The notes beneath the pieces are model-generated. The model did not search any database. It worked only from the letters and a program-made list of their open reading frames with translations, and was not told the DNA's origin. Positions 24,819 through 33,769 of a DNA stretch of 58,106 bases are shown piece after piece. Position numbers and translations under genes: made by a program. This DNA comes from Bordetella parapertussis (GTDB lineage Bacteria; Pseudomonadota; Gammaproteobacteria; Burkholderiales; SG8-41). Location: contig CAMATZ010000039.1 in the NCBI GenBank assembly GCA_945861275.1, positions 1 through 58,106 of the forward strand, given 5' to 3'. Position 1 is the stretch's first letter. The number at the start of each line of letters is the position of its first letter.

Positions 24819-24847
24819 CGCTTCACGCCTCACGCTTCACGCCTCAC
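24819..24847 (-). repeat. GTGAGGC repeat, inverted copy at the island's right edge
   Basis: CGCTTCACGCCTCACGCTTC and following bases are the complement of the tandem repeat at 23221-23255. The two face each other around the minus-strand cassette block. Confidence 0.7.
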
Positions 24848-24853
24848 AAAAAA

Positions 24854-25819
24854 TCAGTCCGCCCTCGCGCCCGAAGCCTTAACCACCGGCGCCCAGCGTT
24901 TCACCTCCGCTGCCACAAATTCCGTGAACGCTTTCGGGTCGAGGTTGCCGGGCTCGATGCCTTCCGGCCGCAATCGCGCGCGCACATCCGGCAGTTGCAG
25001 CACGCGGCGCACTTCGCTGTTCAGGCGGTTGACGATATCCAGCGGCAATGCCGCCGGACCCGACAGCGAAAACCAGATGCTCGCGACCAGGTCAGGGAAA
25101 CCCGCTTCGCGGTAGGTGGGCACGTCATAATCCGGCAACCGCGCCGCGGAACTGATGGCCAGCGGGCGCAGCCGTCCGGCGCGGATTTGCGTGCCGGCGG
25201 TGGTGAGTGTGGTGGAAATCGCATGCGTGTGCCCGGCTATCACGTCGATCACTGCAATGCTCGCGCCTTTGTAGGGTATGTGTTGAATGTCGATGCCGGC
25301 AGCGCGCTTGAACAGTTCGGCGATAAGATGGCCCTGCGTGCCGTTTCCGGGCGAGCCGTAAGTCAGTTCGCGCGGCTTTGATTTGGCGAACGCGATGAAT
25401 GATCGCAGGTCTTTCACCGGCAGCGACGGATGCACTGCCAACACTGACGGCGGCCCGCCGAACAGCGCGATGTGGGCGAAGTCTTTTACTGGGTCGAACG
25501 GAAATTTGGGGGACAGCGCAGGCGCCACTGCGTGCGAGGCTACACCCGACACCAGCAGCGTATAACCGTCAGGCGCGCTTCGCGCAACGAGTTCGGAGCC
25601 GAGCACGCCGCCGGCGCCGGGGCGATTTTCGACGATAAACGTCTGGCCGAGGCTCTCGCTGAGTTTGCCGGCAGTGATGCGTCCCAGCAGATCAGCGGTA
25701 CCGCCCGCGGCAAACGGCGCGATGACGCGCACGGTCCGGGTCGGCCAGGTCTGCGCCTGCGCGAAGCCGGATAGAGCGAGCAGCGCGGTAAGGAAAATCC
25801 TTCGTGAGGTCGGTGTCAT
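24854..25819 (-). CDS. Bug-family solute receptor
   Basis: A 321-residue exported receptor. Twin-Arg-like start MTPTSRRIFLTALLALSGFA, cleavage after AQA. Motifs APFAAGGTADLLGR, ENRPGAGGVLGSEL, HIPYKGASIAVIDVIAGH. It is the nearest relative within the window of the receptor at 11607-12575 (same LFGGPPSVLAVHPS block and C-terminal EVKRW region). ATG 25819 overlaps in the opposite direction the leader of a gene at 25930, so the two share a divergent promoter region; that neighbour is a candidate selenoprotein gene. Confidence 0.9.
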   Translation of the reverse strand: MTPTSRRIFLTALLALSGFAQAQTWPTRTVRVIAPFAAGGTADLLGRITAGKLSESLGQTFIVENRPGAGGVLGSELVARSAPDGYTLLVSGVASHAVAPALSPKFPFDPVKDFAHIALFGGPPSVLAVHPSLPVKDLRSFIAFAKSKPRELTYGSPGNGTQGHLIAELFKRAAGIDIQHIPYKGASIAVIDVIAGHTHAISTTLTTAGTQIRAGRLRPLAISSAARLPDYDVPTYREAGFPDLVASIWFSLSGPAALPLDIVNRLNSEVRRVLQLPDVRARLRPEGIEPGNLDPKAFTEFVAAEVKRWAPVVKASGARAD

Positions 25820-25929
25820 GGGGTGAAAGATTTTTCTGCGTTGTGTTGTGGACACTGGCGCGCAGCGGCTCAGCGGGCTACGATGCGCTTGGTGGAGCAT
25901 ACCACTACGCTATTTTGAAGGAGAAGCCC

Positions 25930-26541
25930 GTGACGACATCGCAAACGAGAAGCATCGGCGGTATTGCCGTCTACGTGCCCACTGGCGCGACTGAAACAGA
26001 GCAACACGTGCTGGCGACGCGCTTGCAGACCCTGCGTGGCGCGCGCATCGGCGTGCTGGACAACCACAAGGAATTCGCCGACATCGTGCTGCGCGGCATC
26101 GCGCAGCAACTGCAACGCGCGCATGGTGTGCATTTGATCCACTGGCGCAAGGACTATCTCGGCAAGCCCTCGCCATATGCCAAAGAGATGGCGGCGCGTT
26201 GCGACGCAGTCATTAACGGCGTCGGGCACTGAGGCTCGTCAACCCCGTGGACCGCGCGTGACGCGGCCGAACTCGAAGCCCTGGGCATACCCACCATTAC
26301 CGTGGTCAGTACCGCGTTCGCGCCGTTGGCGCGGGTGACGGCGGAGGGTATCGGCCACCCGACGTTACCGTTCGTGGTGGTGCCGCATCCAGTGGCGGAT
26401 CGCGATACGGCATTGATCGAACAACGCGGCGCCGATATTGCTGCGCTGTGCGCGCATGCATTGACCACTTCGGCGGAAGTGCTGGCGCACGAGGTGAGCG
26501 AACATCCGTTTCCGCTGCCGGATGCGCTGATGCCGCGATGA
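25930..26541 (+). CDS. UGSC-family candidate selenoprotein (in-frame TGA, codon 101)
   Basis: Read through TGA 26230-26232, this is a 203-residue protein of the UGSC (seleno)protein family. Before the TGA: GGIAVYVPTGA, LRGARIGVLDNHKEFADIVL and DAVINGVGH; after it GSSTPWTARDAAELEALGIP, TITVVSTAFAPLAR and FVVVPHPVADRD. The same blocks flank the TGA of the gene at 37803, so both sides of the stop are homologous there. A hairpin at 26249-26268 lies 24 nt from TGA to its loop, fitting a bacterial SECIS. The motif here is Sec-Gly-Ser-Ser, lacking the Cys of the family name. GTG 25930 follows AAGGAG. Without Sec the product would stop after 100 residues. The next gene codes for the partner domain. 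Confidence 0.8.
26249..26268 (+). promoter_or_regulatory. Candidate bSECIS hairpin for the TGA at 26230
   Basis: GG-A-CCGCG-CGTGA-CGCGG-CC: a 7-bp stem with one bulged A and a five-base loop whose second base is G. The loop starts 24 nt after the TGA, inside the 16-37 nt range described for bacterial SECIS elements. Confidence 0.55.
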
Positions 26542-26564
26542 ATGACGGAAAATCAACAACTTGT

Positions 26565-26666
26565 TGACAGGATTTACAGGATGAAAACCGAACAATTGTC
26601 GTACGTTAAAAATGGTCATGTGATCTTGATTTGGTTTTTATCCTGTGAATCCTGTGAATCCTGTCT
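26565..26666. repeat. TCCTGTAAATCCTGT inverted repeat
   Basis: GACAGGATTTACAGGAT (26565-26581) faces TATCCTGTGAATCCTGTGAATCCTGTC (in parts, to 26665), a very common bacterial intergenic repeat. It separates the UGSC gene from its partner gene, so co-transcription must pass through this hairpin. Confidence 0.7.
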
Positions 26667-26688
26667 AAGTATTTGAAGCAGAGATTTG

Positions 26689-27732
26689 ATGCCCCCCAAT
26701 CCGCCCATTGCCGAAACCGATGCCTCCTACGATGCGATCAACGACTATTTTTACGCGCAGGGCTGGACCGACGGCTTGCCCATCGTGCCGCCGACCGCGG
26801 CGCGCGTCGCGGCTATGCTTGCGGGCATGCCGGGGCGTAACGCGGATGAGTTGATCAGCGTGGTGCCGCCGAAAATGGGCCGTGCCACGCTGCGGCAGAT
26901 AGCGGTTAACGCAGTGATGGCGGGCTGCAGGCCGGAGTATCTGCCGGTGGTGGTGGCAGCATTGCAGGCGGTGTCCGAACCGGCGTACGGTCTCGCGCAC
27001 CGCCAGACCACCACGCACGCGGGGGCGCCGCTGATCATCGTCAATGGGCCGATTGTTCAGCAACTGCGCATCAATTGCGGCACGGGCTTGTTTGGTCCGG
27101 GCTGGCGGGCGAATGCGACCATCGGTCGCGCATTGCGCCTGGTGCTGGTCAACGTCGGTGGCGCGGGGCCGGGAGTGGATGCGTCGCAGACCGGGCATCC
27201 CGGCAAGTACACCTACTGCATCGCCGAGTACGAAGCGGCGAATCCCTGGGAACCGCTGCATGTCGAGCGCGGTTTCCGGCGGGAGCAGAATGTGGTTACC
27301 GTCGTTAACGCCGAAGCGCCGCACAGCATGACGGAGAATATTCAAACCGACGCACTGGAAATCATGCGCACGTTTGCTTCTTCGATGGCGACACTCGGCG
27401 TGAATAATCTTTATTCCCAAGGTCATCCGGTGCTGGTGCTGGGTTTGGAACATGTGCAGCATTTGTCGGCTGCCGGCTGGAGCAAGCGCGATATCCAGCA
27501 GACGCTGTTCGAACTCGCGCGCCAACCGTGGGGGCTGGTAAAAAATCGCGGCAAATCGAAGGGGCCGCGCTTTCCGGAGTTTGTCGACAGGAGCGACGAT
27601 AATTCGATGGTGCCGATCGTGAATGCCGCGGAGGATTTGATTGTGATCGTCGGCGGCGGCGCCGGCGGCAAGTCAATGTTTCTGCCGACGGCGGGTGCGC
27701 AGAGTTTGTCGGTTTCAAAATTAATTGAATAA
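26689..27732 (+). CDS. UGSC-partner protein of unknown function
   Basis: A 347-residue cytoplasmic protein homologous to the C-terminal two thirds of the fusion at 36193-37803. Shared blocks: YFYAQGWTDGLPIVPPT, NAVMAGCRPEYLPVVVAAL, NATIGRALRLVLVNVGG, GHPGKYTYCIAEYEAANPWE and PLHVERGF. A Cys in AGCRPEY and one in YTYCIAE are kept in both copies and could work with the Sec protein. I know no reaction for this family. It follows the UGSC gene by 147 bp on the same strand. ATG 26689 is used; a TTG just before it is in frame. Confidence 0.7.
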   Translation: MPPNPPIAETDASYDAINDYFYAQGWTDGLPIVPPTAARVAAMLAGMPGRNADELISVVPPKMGRATLRQIAVNAVMAGCRPEYLPVVVAALQAVSEPAYGLAHRQTTTHAGAPLIIVNGPIVQQLRINCGTGLFGPGWRANATIGRALRLVLVNVGGAGPGVDASQTGHPGKYTYCIAEYEAANPWEPLHVERGFRREQNVVTVVNAEAPHSMTENIQTDALEIMRTFASSMATLGVNNLYSQGHPVLVLGLEHVQHLSAAGWSKRDIQQTLFELARQPWGLVKNRGKSKGPRFPEFVDRSDDNSMVPIVNAAEDLIVIVGGGAGGKSMFLPTAGAQSLSVSKLIE

Positions 27733-27761
27733 AAACAATTACTTACAATTTAAGGCGGATT

Positions 27762-28763
27762 ATGACCAATAGCGCGTTGCCACGCATTCATTTGCTTATC
27801 GGGCCAGGTACGCTGCACAGCCGTGGCAAAGATCGCATGGATTTTCATCACTACCGAAACAGCGGTCACCCGCGCATGACGGGCGCGGAGTTGCTGGCGG
27901 CAATTCCGGAAATCGCACGCATCGCGAATGTCACTGTGGACGGCAACAATCCGCACGAGGTCGCCACGCTCGATGACATGCGCCGGCTCGCGCTACGCAT
28001 GAATGAACTCTTACAGCGCCCCGAGGTGGATGGCATCGTGTTTGTGCAGGGTACCAATGTGCTGGAAGAGACTGCGTATTTTTTGACGCTCACTGTGCGC
28101 AGCGCCAAGCCGCTGGTGGTCACCGGCGCGCAGCGGCCGTTCACCGCGCTGAGCGCCGATGCGCCGCTTAATTTGTATGATGCCGTTCGCGTTGCTGCGC
28201 ATCCCGACACCAGCGGCAAGGGTGTGGTGGTGGTGACCAACGGCGAAATCAATGCCGCGCGTGATGTCACCAAAACCAACACTTATCACGTGCACACGTT
28301 TCGCAGCCGCGACGTCGGCATGCTCGGCTACGCCGATGCCGACCGCGTCGTGTATTACCGCGCGCCGCTGCAACGCCACACCACGCACAGCGAGTTTGCG
28401 CTGGATAGTGTGCAGCACATGCCGCGCGTTGAGGTGCTCTACATTTACGCCGGCACACAGCCGGGCATGGCGCAAGCGGCCTGCCGGCTGGGCGCCAAAG
28501 GACTGGTGATTGCCGGTATCGGCGCCGGCGCGGTTGGCGCTCTCACGCAGGAATGCGCGGAGATCGCCGCCGCACGCCACGCGGTGGTGGTGCGCAGCGC
28601 CAGAGTCGGCGAAGGCCGCGTGGTGCGCGACAGCGCTTACCACGAGCCCAACATGCTTGCCGCCGGCAATCTGTTGCCGCAGAAAGCCGCGCTGCTGCTG
28701 TCGCTGGCATTGACACACACTGCGGATCTTGACGAGCTACAGCGTATCTTCGACCAATACTAA
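27762..28763 (+). CDS. L-asparaginase-family protein with altered active-site motif
   Basis: A 333-residue protein of the type II asparaginase fold. VQGTNVLEETAYFLTLTV, VTGAQRPFTALSADAPLNLY and GEINAARDVTKTNTYHVHTF match the family well, including the Thr and Lys of the second catalytic triad. Two changes stand out: the usual TGGTI nucleophile loop is GPGTL, keeping only the reacting Thr, and the Thr-Asp pair (GTD) is GTN. The substrate is thus likely not asparagine but another amide. No signal peptide. It sits 29 bp after the UGSC-partner gene, so an operon is likely and the amide may belong to the same path. Confidence 0.8.
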   Translation: MTNSALPRIHLLIGPGTLHSRGKDRMDFHHYRNSGHPRMTGAELLAAIPEIARIANVTVDGNNPHEVATLDDMRRLALRMNELLQRPEVDGIVFVQGTNVLEETAYFLTLTVRSAKPLVVTGAQRPFTALSADAPLNLYDAVRVAAHPDTSGKGVVVVTNGEINAARDVTKTNTYHVHTFRSRDVGMLGYADADRVVYYRAPLQRHTTHSEFALDSVQHMPRVEVLYIYAGTQPGMAQAACRLGAKGLVIAGIGAGAVGALTQECAEIAAARHAVVVRSARVGEGRVVRDSAYHEPNMLAAGNLLPQKAALLLSLALTHTADLDELQRIFDQY

Positions 28764-28822
28764 AGGCGCCTTGGACGACGACTGAGGCCACCGGCGCCAC
28801 GCCGGGATGCTACGATAGCCCT

Positions 28823-30622
28823 GTGTCTGCAACCCCTTCAATCACGCCATCGCCCAAAGGCGACATCGCGCAGCTCGCACGTCTGGGCCGTTTTCTGCTG
28901 CCCTATCGTTGGCGCATCGTTGGAGCGCTGGTTGCGCTGCTGGTGGCTGCGAGTTGCGTGCTGGCGCTGGGCCAGGGTCTGCGTTATGTGATTGACGCCG
29001 GATTCGGCACGCGCGATCCGCATCTACTCAATCTGGCGCTGGTTGCGGTGGTGGGCGTGGCGGCGCTATTGGCGTGCGCGACCTTCGCGCGTTTTTATCT
29101 GATGATGAGCATGGGCGAGCGCATCATTGCCGATCTGCGGCGCGCGTTATTCGCGCATGTGCTGACTTTATCGCCGGAATATTTTGATTCCGCGCGCACC
29201 GGCGAGATTTCGTCGAGGCTTACCAACGACACCGAGCAGATACGGCAGGTGATCGGCTTTGGCCTGTCGCTGTTCCTGCGTAACTTGCTGATGATGCTGG
29301 GCGCGCTGGCGATGCTGTTCGCCACCAGCGCGAAGCTGGCGGCGCTGATCGTGCTCGGTGTGCCGGCGACGCTGATACCGATACTGGTGGTGGGGCGGCG
29401 CGTGCGCCGTCTGTCGCGCGACAATCAGGATCGCGTGGCCGATGTGTCGGCGCATATCGACGAGTCGCTGCATGAAGTGCGCACGGTGCAGGCGTACGGG
29501 CACGAAACGCACACGCGCGCGCGCTTCGATCAAGCCGCCGAAGCAGCCTACGCCAGCGGCGTGCATCGCGTGCGCGTGAAAGCGTGGCTGATTGCCTTGG
29601 TGATGCTGATCGGATTCAGCGCGGTGGGTGTGATTATGTGGATCGGCGGCCACGATGTGTTCGAAGGGCGCATCAGCGGCGGGCAGCTATCCGCGTTTGT
29701 GTTTTATGCGGCGATCGTGGCGAGCGGGGCGGGGACTATTTCCGAAGTGTGGGGCGAGATACAACGCGCGGCGGGCGCCACGGAACGCTTGTTTGAACTG
29801 CTCGACAGGCAGCCCATGCTTGCGGCGCAGGCGCCGGTGATCACGCTGCCGGCGAGGCTCGCAGGCGCGATCCGGTTCGACGGCGTCGGTTTCACTTACC
29901 CCAGCCGGCCGCAAACGCCGGTGCTGGATGCGGTGTCGTTCAGCGTTGACCCCGGCGAAAGAGTCGCGTTGGTGGGGCCTTCCGGGGCGGGTAAATCAAC
30001 CATTTTCGCGTTGATCCTGCGTTTTTACGATCCTGGGCCTGACGCAAAAGCGGGCCGCATCCTGATCGATGGCGCCGACATCCGGCATTGTGATCCTCTG
30101 GCGTTGCGGCGTGCGATCGCCATCGTGCCGCAGGACCCGGTCATTTTTGCCGCCAGCGTTAGCGACAACGTGCGCTTTGGCCGGCCCGAAGCATCGGATA
30201 ACGACGTGCGCGAGGCGTGCGCTGCCGCGCATGCGCTGGAATTTATCGAAAGGCTGCCACAGCGTTTTGATACTGACCTCGGCGAACGCGGCGTCAAGCT
30301 GTCGGGCGGTCAGCGCCAGCGCATTTCGATAGCGCGCGCGTTGCTGGCCGACCGGCCGATCTTGCTGCTGGATGAAGCGACCAGTTCACTCGATGCGGAA
30401 AGCGAACGCCAGGTGGCGGCCGCGCTGGCGCGGCTGGAGCATGGACGCACCACGCTGGTGATCGCGCACCGGCTCGCCACTGTGCGCAACGCCGACCGCA
30501 TTATCGTGATGGACGGCGGACGCATACATGCGATGGGCACGCACCAGTCGCTGCTGCATGACAGTCCGCTGTATGCGCACCTTGCGCGCTTGCAGTTTAT
30601 TGCGGAAGCTGCAGCGGCTTGA
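28823..30622 (+). CDS. MsbA-like ABC transporter, fused membrane and ATPase domains
   Basis: A 599-residue half-transporter: six membrane helices over residues 25-310, then an ATPase with Walker [10 protein letters not shown], signature LSGGQRQR, Walker [13 protein letters not shown] and H-loop IAHRLATV. It should act as a homodimer exporting lipids, drugs or peptides from the inner membrane. Start GTG 28823; no better ATG before the first helix. It follows the asparaginase-like gene by 59 bp and is followed by a Bug receptor gene 31 bp later, so all may be one transcript, although the exporter has no obvious link to the rest. Confidence 0.9.
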   Translation: MSATPSITPSPKGDIAQLARLGRFLLPYRWRIVGALVALLVAASCVLALGQGLRYVIDAGFGTRDPHLLNLALVAVVGVAALLACATFARFYLMMSMGERIIADLRRALFAHVLTLSPEYFDSARTGEISSRLTNDTEQIRQVIGFGLSLFLRNLLMMLGALAMLFATSAKLAALIVLGVPATLIPILVVGRRVRRLSRDNQDRVADVSAHIDESLHEVRTVQAYGHETHTRARFDQAAEAAYASGVHRVRVKAWLIALVMLIGFSAVGVIMWIGGHDVFEGRISGGQLSAFVFYAAIVASGAGTISEVWGEIQRAAGATERLFELLDRQPMLAAQAPVITLPARLAGAIRFDGVGFTYPSRPQTPVLDAVSFSVDPGERVALVGPSGAGKSTIFALILRFYDPGPDAKAGRILIDGADIRHCDPLALRRAIAIVPQDPVIFAASVSDNVRFGRPEASDNDVREACAAAHALEFIERLPQRFDTDLGERGVKLSGGQRQRISIARALLADRPILLLDEATSSLDAESERQVAAALARLEHGRTTLVIAHRLATVRNADRIIVMDGGRIHAMGTHQSLLHDSPLYAHLARLQFIAEAAAA

Positions 30623-30653
30623 GTTGGCGCTATACTTTGCCGTAGAGAAAATC

Positions 30654-31619
30654 ATGAGCAACAAAATCGTATTCAATATGGCAGCGCTTGCTGTTGTTAC
30701 GGGCATGGCGCAGGCCCAGGACTATCCCACCCGCCCGGTGCGTGTGATTGTGGGCTTTGGCGCGGGCGGTCCGGACACCTCGGCGCGCATACTCGCGCAA
30801 CAACTCAGCGTGCAAATGAAGCAACAGTTCGTGGTGGACAATCGCCCCGGCGCCAATGGTATCATCGGCGCGGACCTCGTGGCGAAATCCACGCCCGATG
30901 GCCACACGCTGCTGGTGACCTCGGCCTCGTTTGCCATCAACCCGAACATTTACAAGAAGTTGCCGTTCGATGCGTTGCGCGACTTTGCGCCGCTATCGCA
31001 GATCTCCGGCTCTGATGCGCACATCCTGGTGGTGAGCAGCACGCTGCCGGTGAACTCGGTAGGTGAACTGATCGAGTATGGAAAAAAGCCGGGCGCGAAA
31101 CTCGCGTATGGCTCGCCGGGCATCGGCAACTCATTGCATCTCGCGGCAGCGCTGTTCAATCAACGCGCGGGTACCAACATGGTGCATGTGCCGTATAAAG
31201 GCGCAGGCGCGGCGGTAACCGCGCTGCTCGCCGGCGAAGTGCAGGTGATGATGGGGACACCGCCGATGTCGTTGCCGCATATCCGGTCGGGACGTTTGAA
31301 GGCGCTGGCTTACAATCATACGTCGCGCGCCTCGTACCTGCCCGAGGTGCCGACCATGAGCGAGGCGGGACTCAACAACACGCAAATGGAAGCAAGCTGG
31401 CATGGGCTGCTGGCCCCGGCGAAGACGCCACCCGCCATCATCGCGCGCATCGAGAAGGAAACGCAGAAAGCCGTGACCGTGCCACAGGTGCGTGAGCAGT
31501 TTGCCAGGGTTGAGTTAAAACCGGTGGGCAGCAGCGCCGCCGAGTTTCGCGCGCTGCTGGTGGATGCGATCAGGAAACTCGGCGAGATCGTGAAGATTGC
31601 GGGGATACAGCCGGAGTAA
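30654..31619 (+). CDS. Bug-family solute receptor
   Basis: A 321-residue exported receptor with a short signal peptide ([20 protein letters not shown]). Lobe one has [13 protein letters not shown] and [16 protein letters not shown]; lobe two [18 protein letters not shown] and [13 protein letters not shown] 30654 lies 31 bp after the ABC transporter stop, on the same strand. Of all receptors here it is placed closest to the first UGSC locus and could bring in that system's substrate. Confidence 0.9.
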   Translation: MSNKIVFNMAALAVVTGMAQAQDYPTRPVRVIVGFGAGGPDTSARILAQQLSVQMKQQFVVDNRPGANGIIGADLVAKSTPDGHTLLVTSASFAINPNIYKKLPFDALRDFAPLSQISGSDAHILVVSSTLPVNSVGELIEYGKKPGAKLAYGSPGIGNSLHLAAALFNQRAGTNMVHVPYKGAGAAVTALLAGEVQVMMGTPPMSLPHIRSGRLKALAYNHTSRASYLPEVPTMSEAGLNNTQMEASWHGLLAPAKTPPAIIARIEKETQKAVTVPQVREQFARVELKPVGSSAAEFRALLVDAIRKLGEIVKIAGIQPE

Positions 31620-31630
31620 CTTCAGCACCC

Positions 31631-31734
31631 GTAGGGAGGGTTAGGCGCGTTTTTGCGCCGTAACCCGCCCGCGTGAACGTGCATCGAGGAACGGCGGGTT
31701 ACGGCGCCAAACCCCGTCGCCTAACCCGCCCTAC
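31631..31734. repeat. GTAGGG-GGGTTAGGCG inverted repeat pair
   Basis: GTAGGGAGGGTTAGGCGCG with GCGCCGTAACCCGCC forms one hairpin and GGCGGGTTACGGCGC with GTCGCCTAACCCGCCCTAC the inverted second. The outer ends (GTAGGG / CCCTAC) also pair. It follows the receptor stop directly and may end that transcript. Confidence 0.7.
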
Positions 31735-31782
31735 AGGATTTGTGGTTAATTGAATTTTTGTTTTTATTTTCAGGAGAACAAC

Positions 31783-32361
31783 ATGTCCGTCAGACGCGTC
31801 GTTGTAGGTCACAACAAGGAAGGTAAATCGATACTTATAGAGGATGGCCCCGCACCCGCCATGCGCACCAATCCGCTACGGCCGGGTCATGTGTCGAACG
31901 ACATCTGGAAGACCGGCGTGTTGCCGTACCCGCTGCATCGTGTGCATGAAGACCCCACGCTGGGGCCGCGCCAGATACATCCGCCTAAAGGCGGCACCAT
32001 CATCCGCATCGCCGAAATTGCACCGGAGTCGGAAGAAATTCGCAACATGACGCCGGAAAAAGCGCGCGAGACGTTCAGGATGATGGGCAACGAAGCGGCA
32101 TCGACCTTCGGCCGCGGCGGGCGGCACCCGATGATGCACCGCACGCAAACCATCGACTACGCCATTTGTATCGAGGGCGAAATCACCATGCTGCTGGATG
32201 AAGGTGAGGTGACGCTAAAGTCCGGTGATGTGTTGATACAACTCGGCACCAACCACGCCTGGAGCAACCGCTCAGGCAAGGTGGCGAAGATGCTGTATGT
32301 GCTGATCGATGGAGAGTTTGATGAGGAGATGAAGGGGTGGTTCGGGGGCGGGGCGCACTAG
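31783..32361 (+). CDS. Cupin-domain protein
   Basis: A 192-residue cytoplasmic single-cupin protein. IDYAICIEGEITMLLDEGEV is the first cupin motif region, and LKSGDVLIQLGTNHAWSNRS the second, keeping Glu/His-type metal ligands (HRTQTIDY, NHAW). The N-terminal 100 residues are an extension (VRRVVVGHNKEGKSILIEDG) typical of a group often next to aromatic or keto-acid catabolic genes. Function not known; perhaps an isomerase, dioxygenase or sensor. ATG 31783 follows CAGGAGAACA. Confidence 0.8.
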   Translation: MSVRRVVVGHNKEGKSILIEDGPAPAMRTNPLRPGHVSNDIWKTGVLPYPLHRVHEDPTLGPRQIHPPKGGTIIRIAEIAPESEEIRNMTPEKARETFRMMGNEAASTFGRGGRHPMMHRTQTIDYAICIEGEITMLLDEGEVTLKSGDVLIQLGTNHAWSNRSGKVAKMLYVLIDGEFDEEMKGWFGGGAH

Positions 32362-32850
32362 GTGAGCAAAAGTAGGGTGCGCACCACGCACGGAGGGATT
32401 ACAAATTGATTCAGCTCGTAGGGCGCAATCCCTATTGCGCCGAATGAAATCTCGTAGCAACGAAAATTCAACTCCAACTCCAACATCAACTTCGCCGGGG
32501 GCAGCCCGGCGGCTGGTCACTTTCTTTTGAGCGCTCAAAAGAAAGTAACCCAAGAAAAACCGCCCCCGGTTCGCCGGCCCTTCGGGCTGCCCTGCGCTGC
32601 TCGCAAAAACTGGCGGCTGCGGAACTCTCGCTCGCAAAGGACGCGAGCACTCAGACAGTCCTCGCCGACCCCTCCAGTTTCCGCTGCGCTGCTCGGCGGC
32701 TCTCAGGGGGATTCGGGGTGGGATATCTATAACTATTTGTTTTCGTTTGGTATTTTATTTCTTGGTGAGACACAATTTGCGCTGCCGAGCGAATATGACT
32801 TGCGGCGCTACAATGTCTCATCCTGATCTTTCCCAATCAAGGAGCACACC
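32362..32850. repeat. 489-bp gap with palindromic repeats
   Basis: No gene is supported. GTAGGGTGCGCACCACGCAC (from 32371) and GTAGGGCGCAATCCCTATTG (from 32418) are repeat units also seen near 7100. At 32515-32550 is a 36-bp palindrome, GGTCACTTTCTTTTGAGC facing GCTCAAAAGAAAGTAACC with one mismatch; this is a common dispersed element of Beta- and Gammaproteobacteria. The last 200 bp are AT-richer and should hold the promoter of the gene at 32851. Confidence 0.65.
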
Positions 32851-33711
32851 ATGACCACCGCCGAACTCGTTCGTTACGAAATCGATGTCACTGATGTTGA
32901 ATACATCCGCCACGGCGCGAAGCCGTATCTGGCGCGCGTTTACAAGCCCAAAGGCAAAGGGCCGTTTCCGTTGATCATCGATTTGCATGGCGGTGCGTGG
33001 GTGAATAAGGATCGCTTTGCCGATGAAGGCACGGATACACCGCTGGCGAAAACGGGTGTGGTGGTGGCGGCGCTGGATTTTCGTATGCCGCCCGATGGGC
33101 AGTACCCGGCGTCGGTGCAGGACGTTAATTACGCGATCCGCTGGTTCAAGTCGCATGCAGCGGAATTCAATATTGATCCGCAGCGTGTGGGCATACTCGG
33201 AGTGTCGAGCGGCGGCCATCTGGCGATGCTGTCGGCGATGCGTCCGCACGACGCGCGTTACACCGCTATTGCGGGCGCGGCGGGTGTGGATGCGACGGTG
33301 AAGTGCGCGGTGATGTGCTGGCCGGTGATCGATCCGTTGGGCCGCTACGAATACGCGCAGTCGCTGGTGGGTGGTGCGCACGCCAAGCACGGTGAAACCT
33401 GGATAAAGAACCACAATATGTACTGGCCTGACGTTGGGGCGCAGGCCGAAGGCAGTCCCACGCGCGCGCTTGAACGCGGTGAAAAATGCGTGATGCCCAA
33501 TGTGATTTATTTGCAGGGCACGGCCGACTTCGCGCACCCGGTGCCGAATCGTGATCGCTTTATCGCGGGCTATCGCAAAGCGGGCGGCAAAGTGGATTTA
33601 CATTTGTTTGAAGGCGTGGGCGAAGCCTTCGTCACCAACGATCCGACTTCACCGCAGGCGCGTGATTGCATCGAGAAGATTATCGATTTTGTACATCGCG
33701 AGTTGGGTTAA
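32851..33711 (+). CDS. Alpha/beta hydrolase, esterase/lipase-like
   Basis: A 286-residue hydrolase of the hormone-sensitive-lipase/BD-FAE kind: oxyanion motif DLHGGAWVNKDR, nucleophile GVSSGGHLAML, acid near YLQGTADFAHPV. In the usual place of the catalytic His the sequence is FEGVGEAFV, with Glu instead of His, so catalysis may be weak or use another His. No signal peptide; GGAGCACACC precedes ATG 32851. Substrate unknown. Confidence 0.8.
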   Translation: MTTAELVRYEIDVTDVEYIRHGAKPYLARVYKPKGKGPFPLIIDLHGGAWVNKDRFADEGTDTPLAKTGVVVAALDFRMPPDGQYPASVQDVNYAIRWFKSHAAEFNIDPQRVGILGVSSGGHLAMLSAMRPHDARYTAIAGAAGVDATVKCAVMCWPVIDPLGRYEYAQSLVGGAHAKHGETWIKNHNMYWPDVGAQAEGSPTRALERGEKCVMPNVIYLQGTADFAHPVPNRDRFIAGYRKAGGKVDLHLFEGVGEAFVTNDPTSPQARDCIEKIIDFVHRELG

Positions 33712-33769
33712 GTCGTCGCTCAGCCAACCCCGTTAAACATCGCAGCAACAAGATGCTCGCGGTGATGTG

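Noticed and set aside
24505-24882. Open frame on the plus strand with a hydrophobic stretch
   Set aside because: It overlaps the DUF4145 gene in antisense and then a possible attC; only a short hydrophobic run near 24720-24790 looks gene-like, with no start or ribosome site.
26230-26232. TGA at 26230 and at 37518 as plain nonsense mutations
   Set aside because: Two members of one family have TGA at the same aligned place, with homologous sequence after it and hairpins at the right distance; random nonsense would not be expected twice. Kept open only if Sec machinery is absent.
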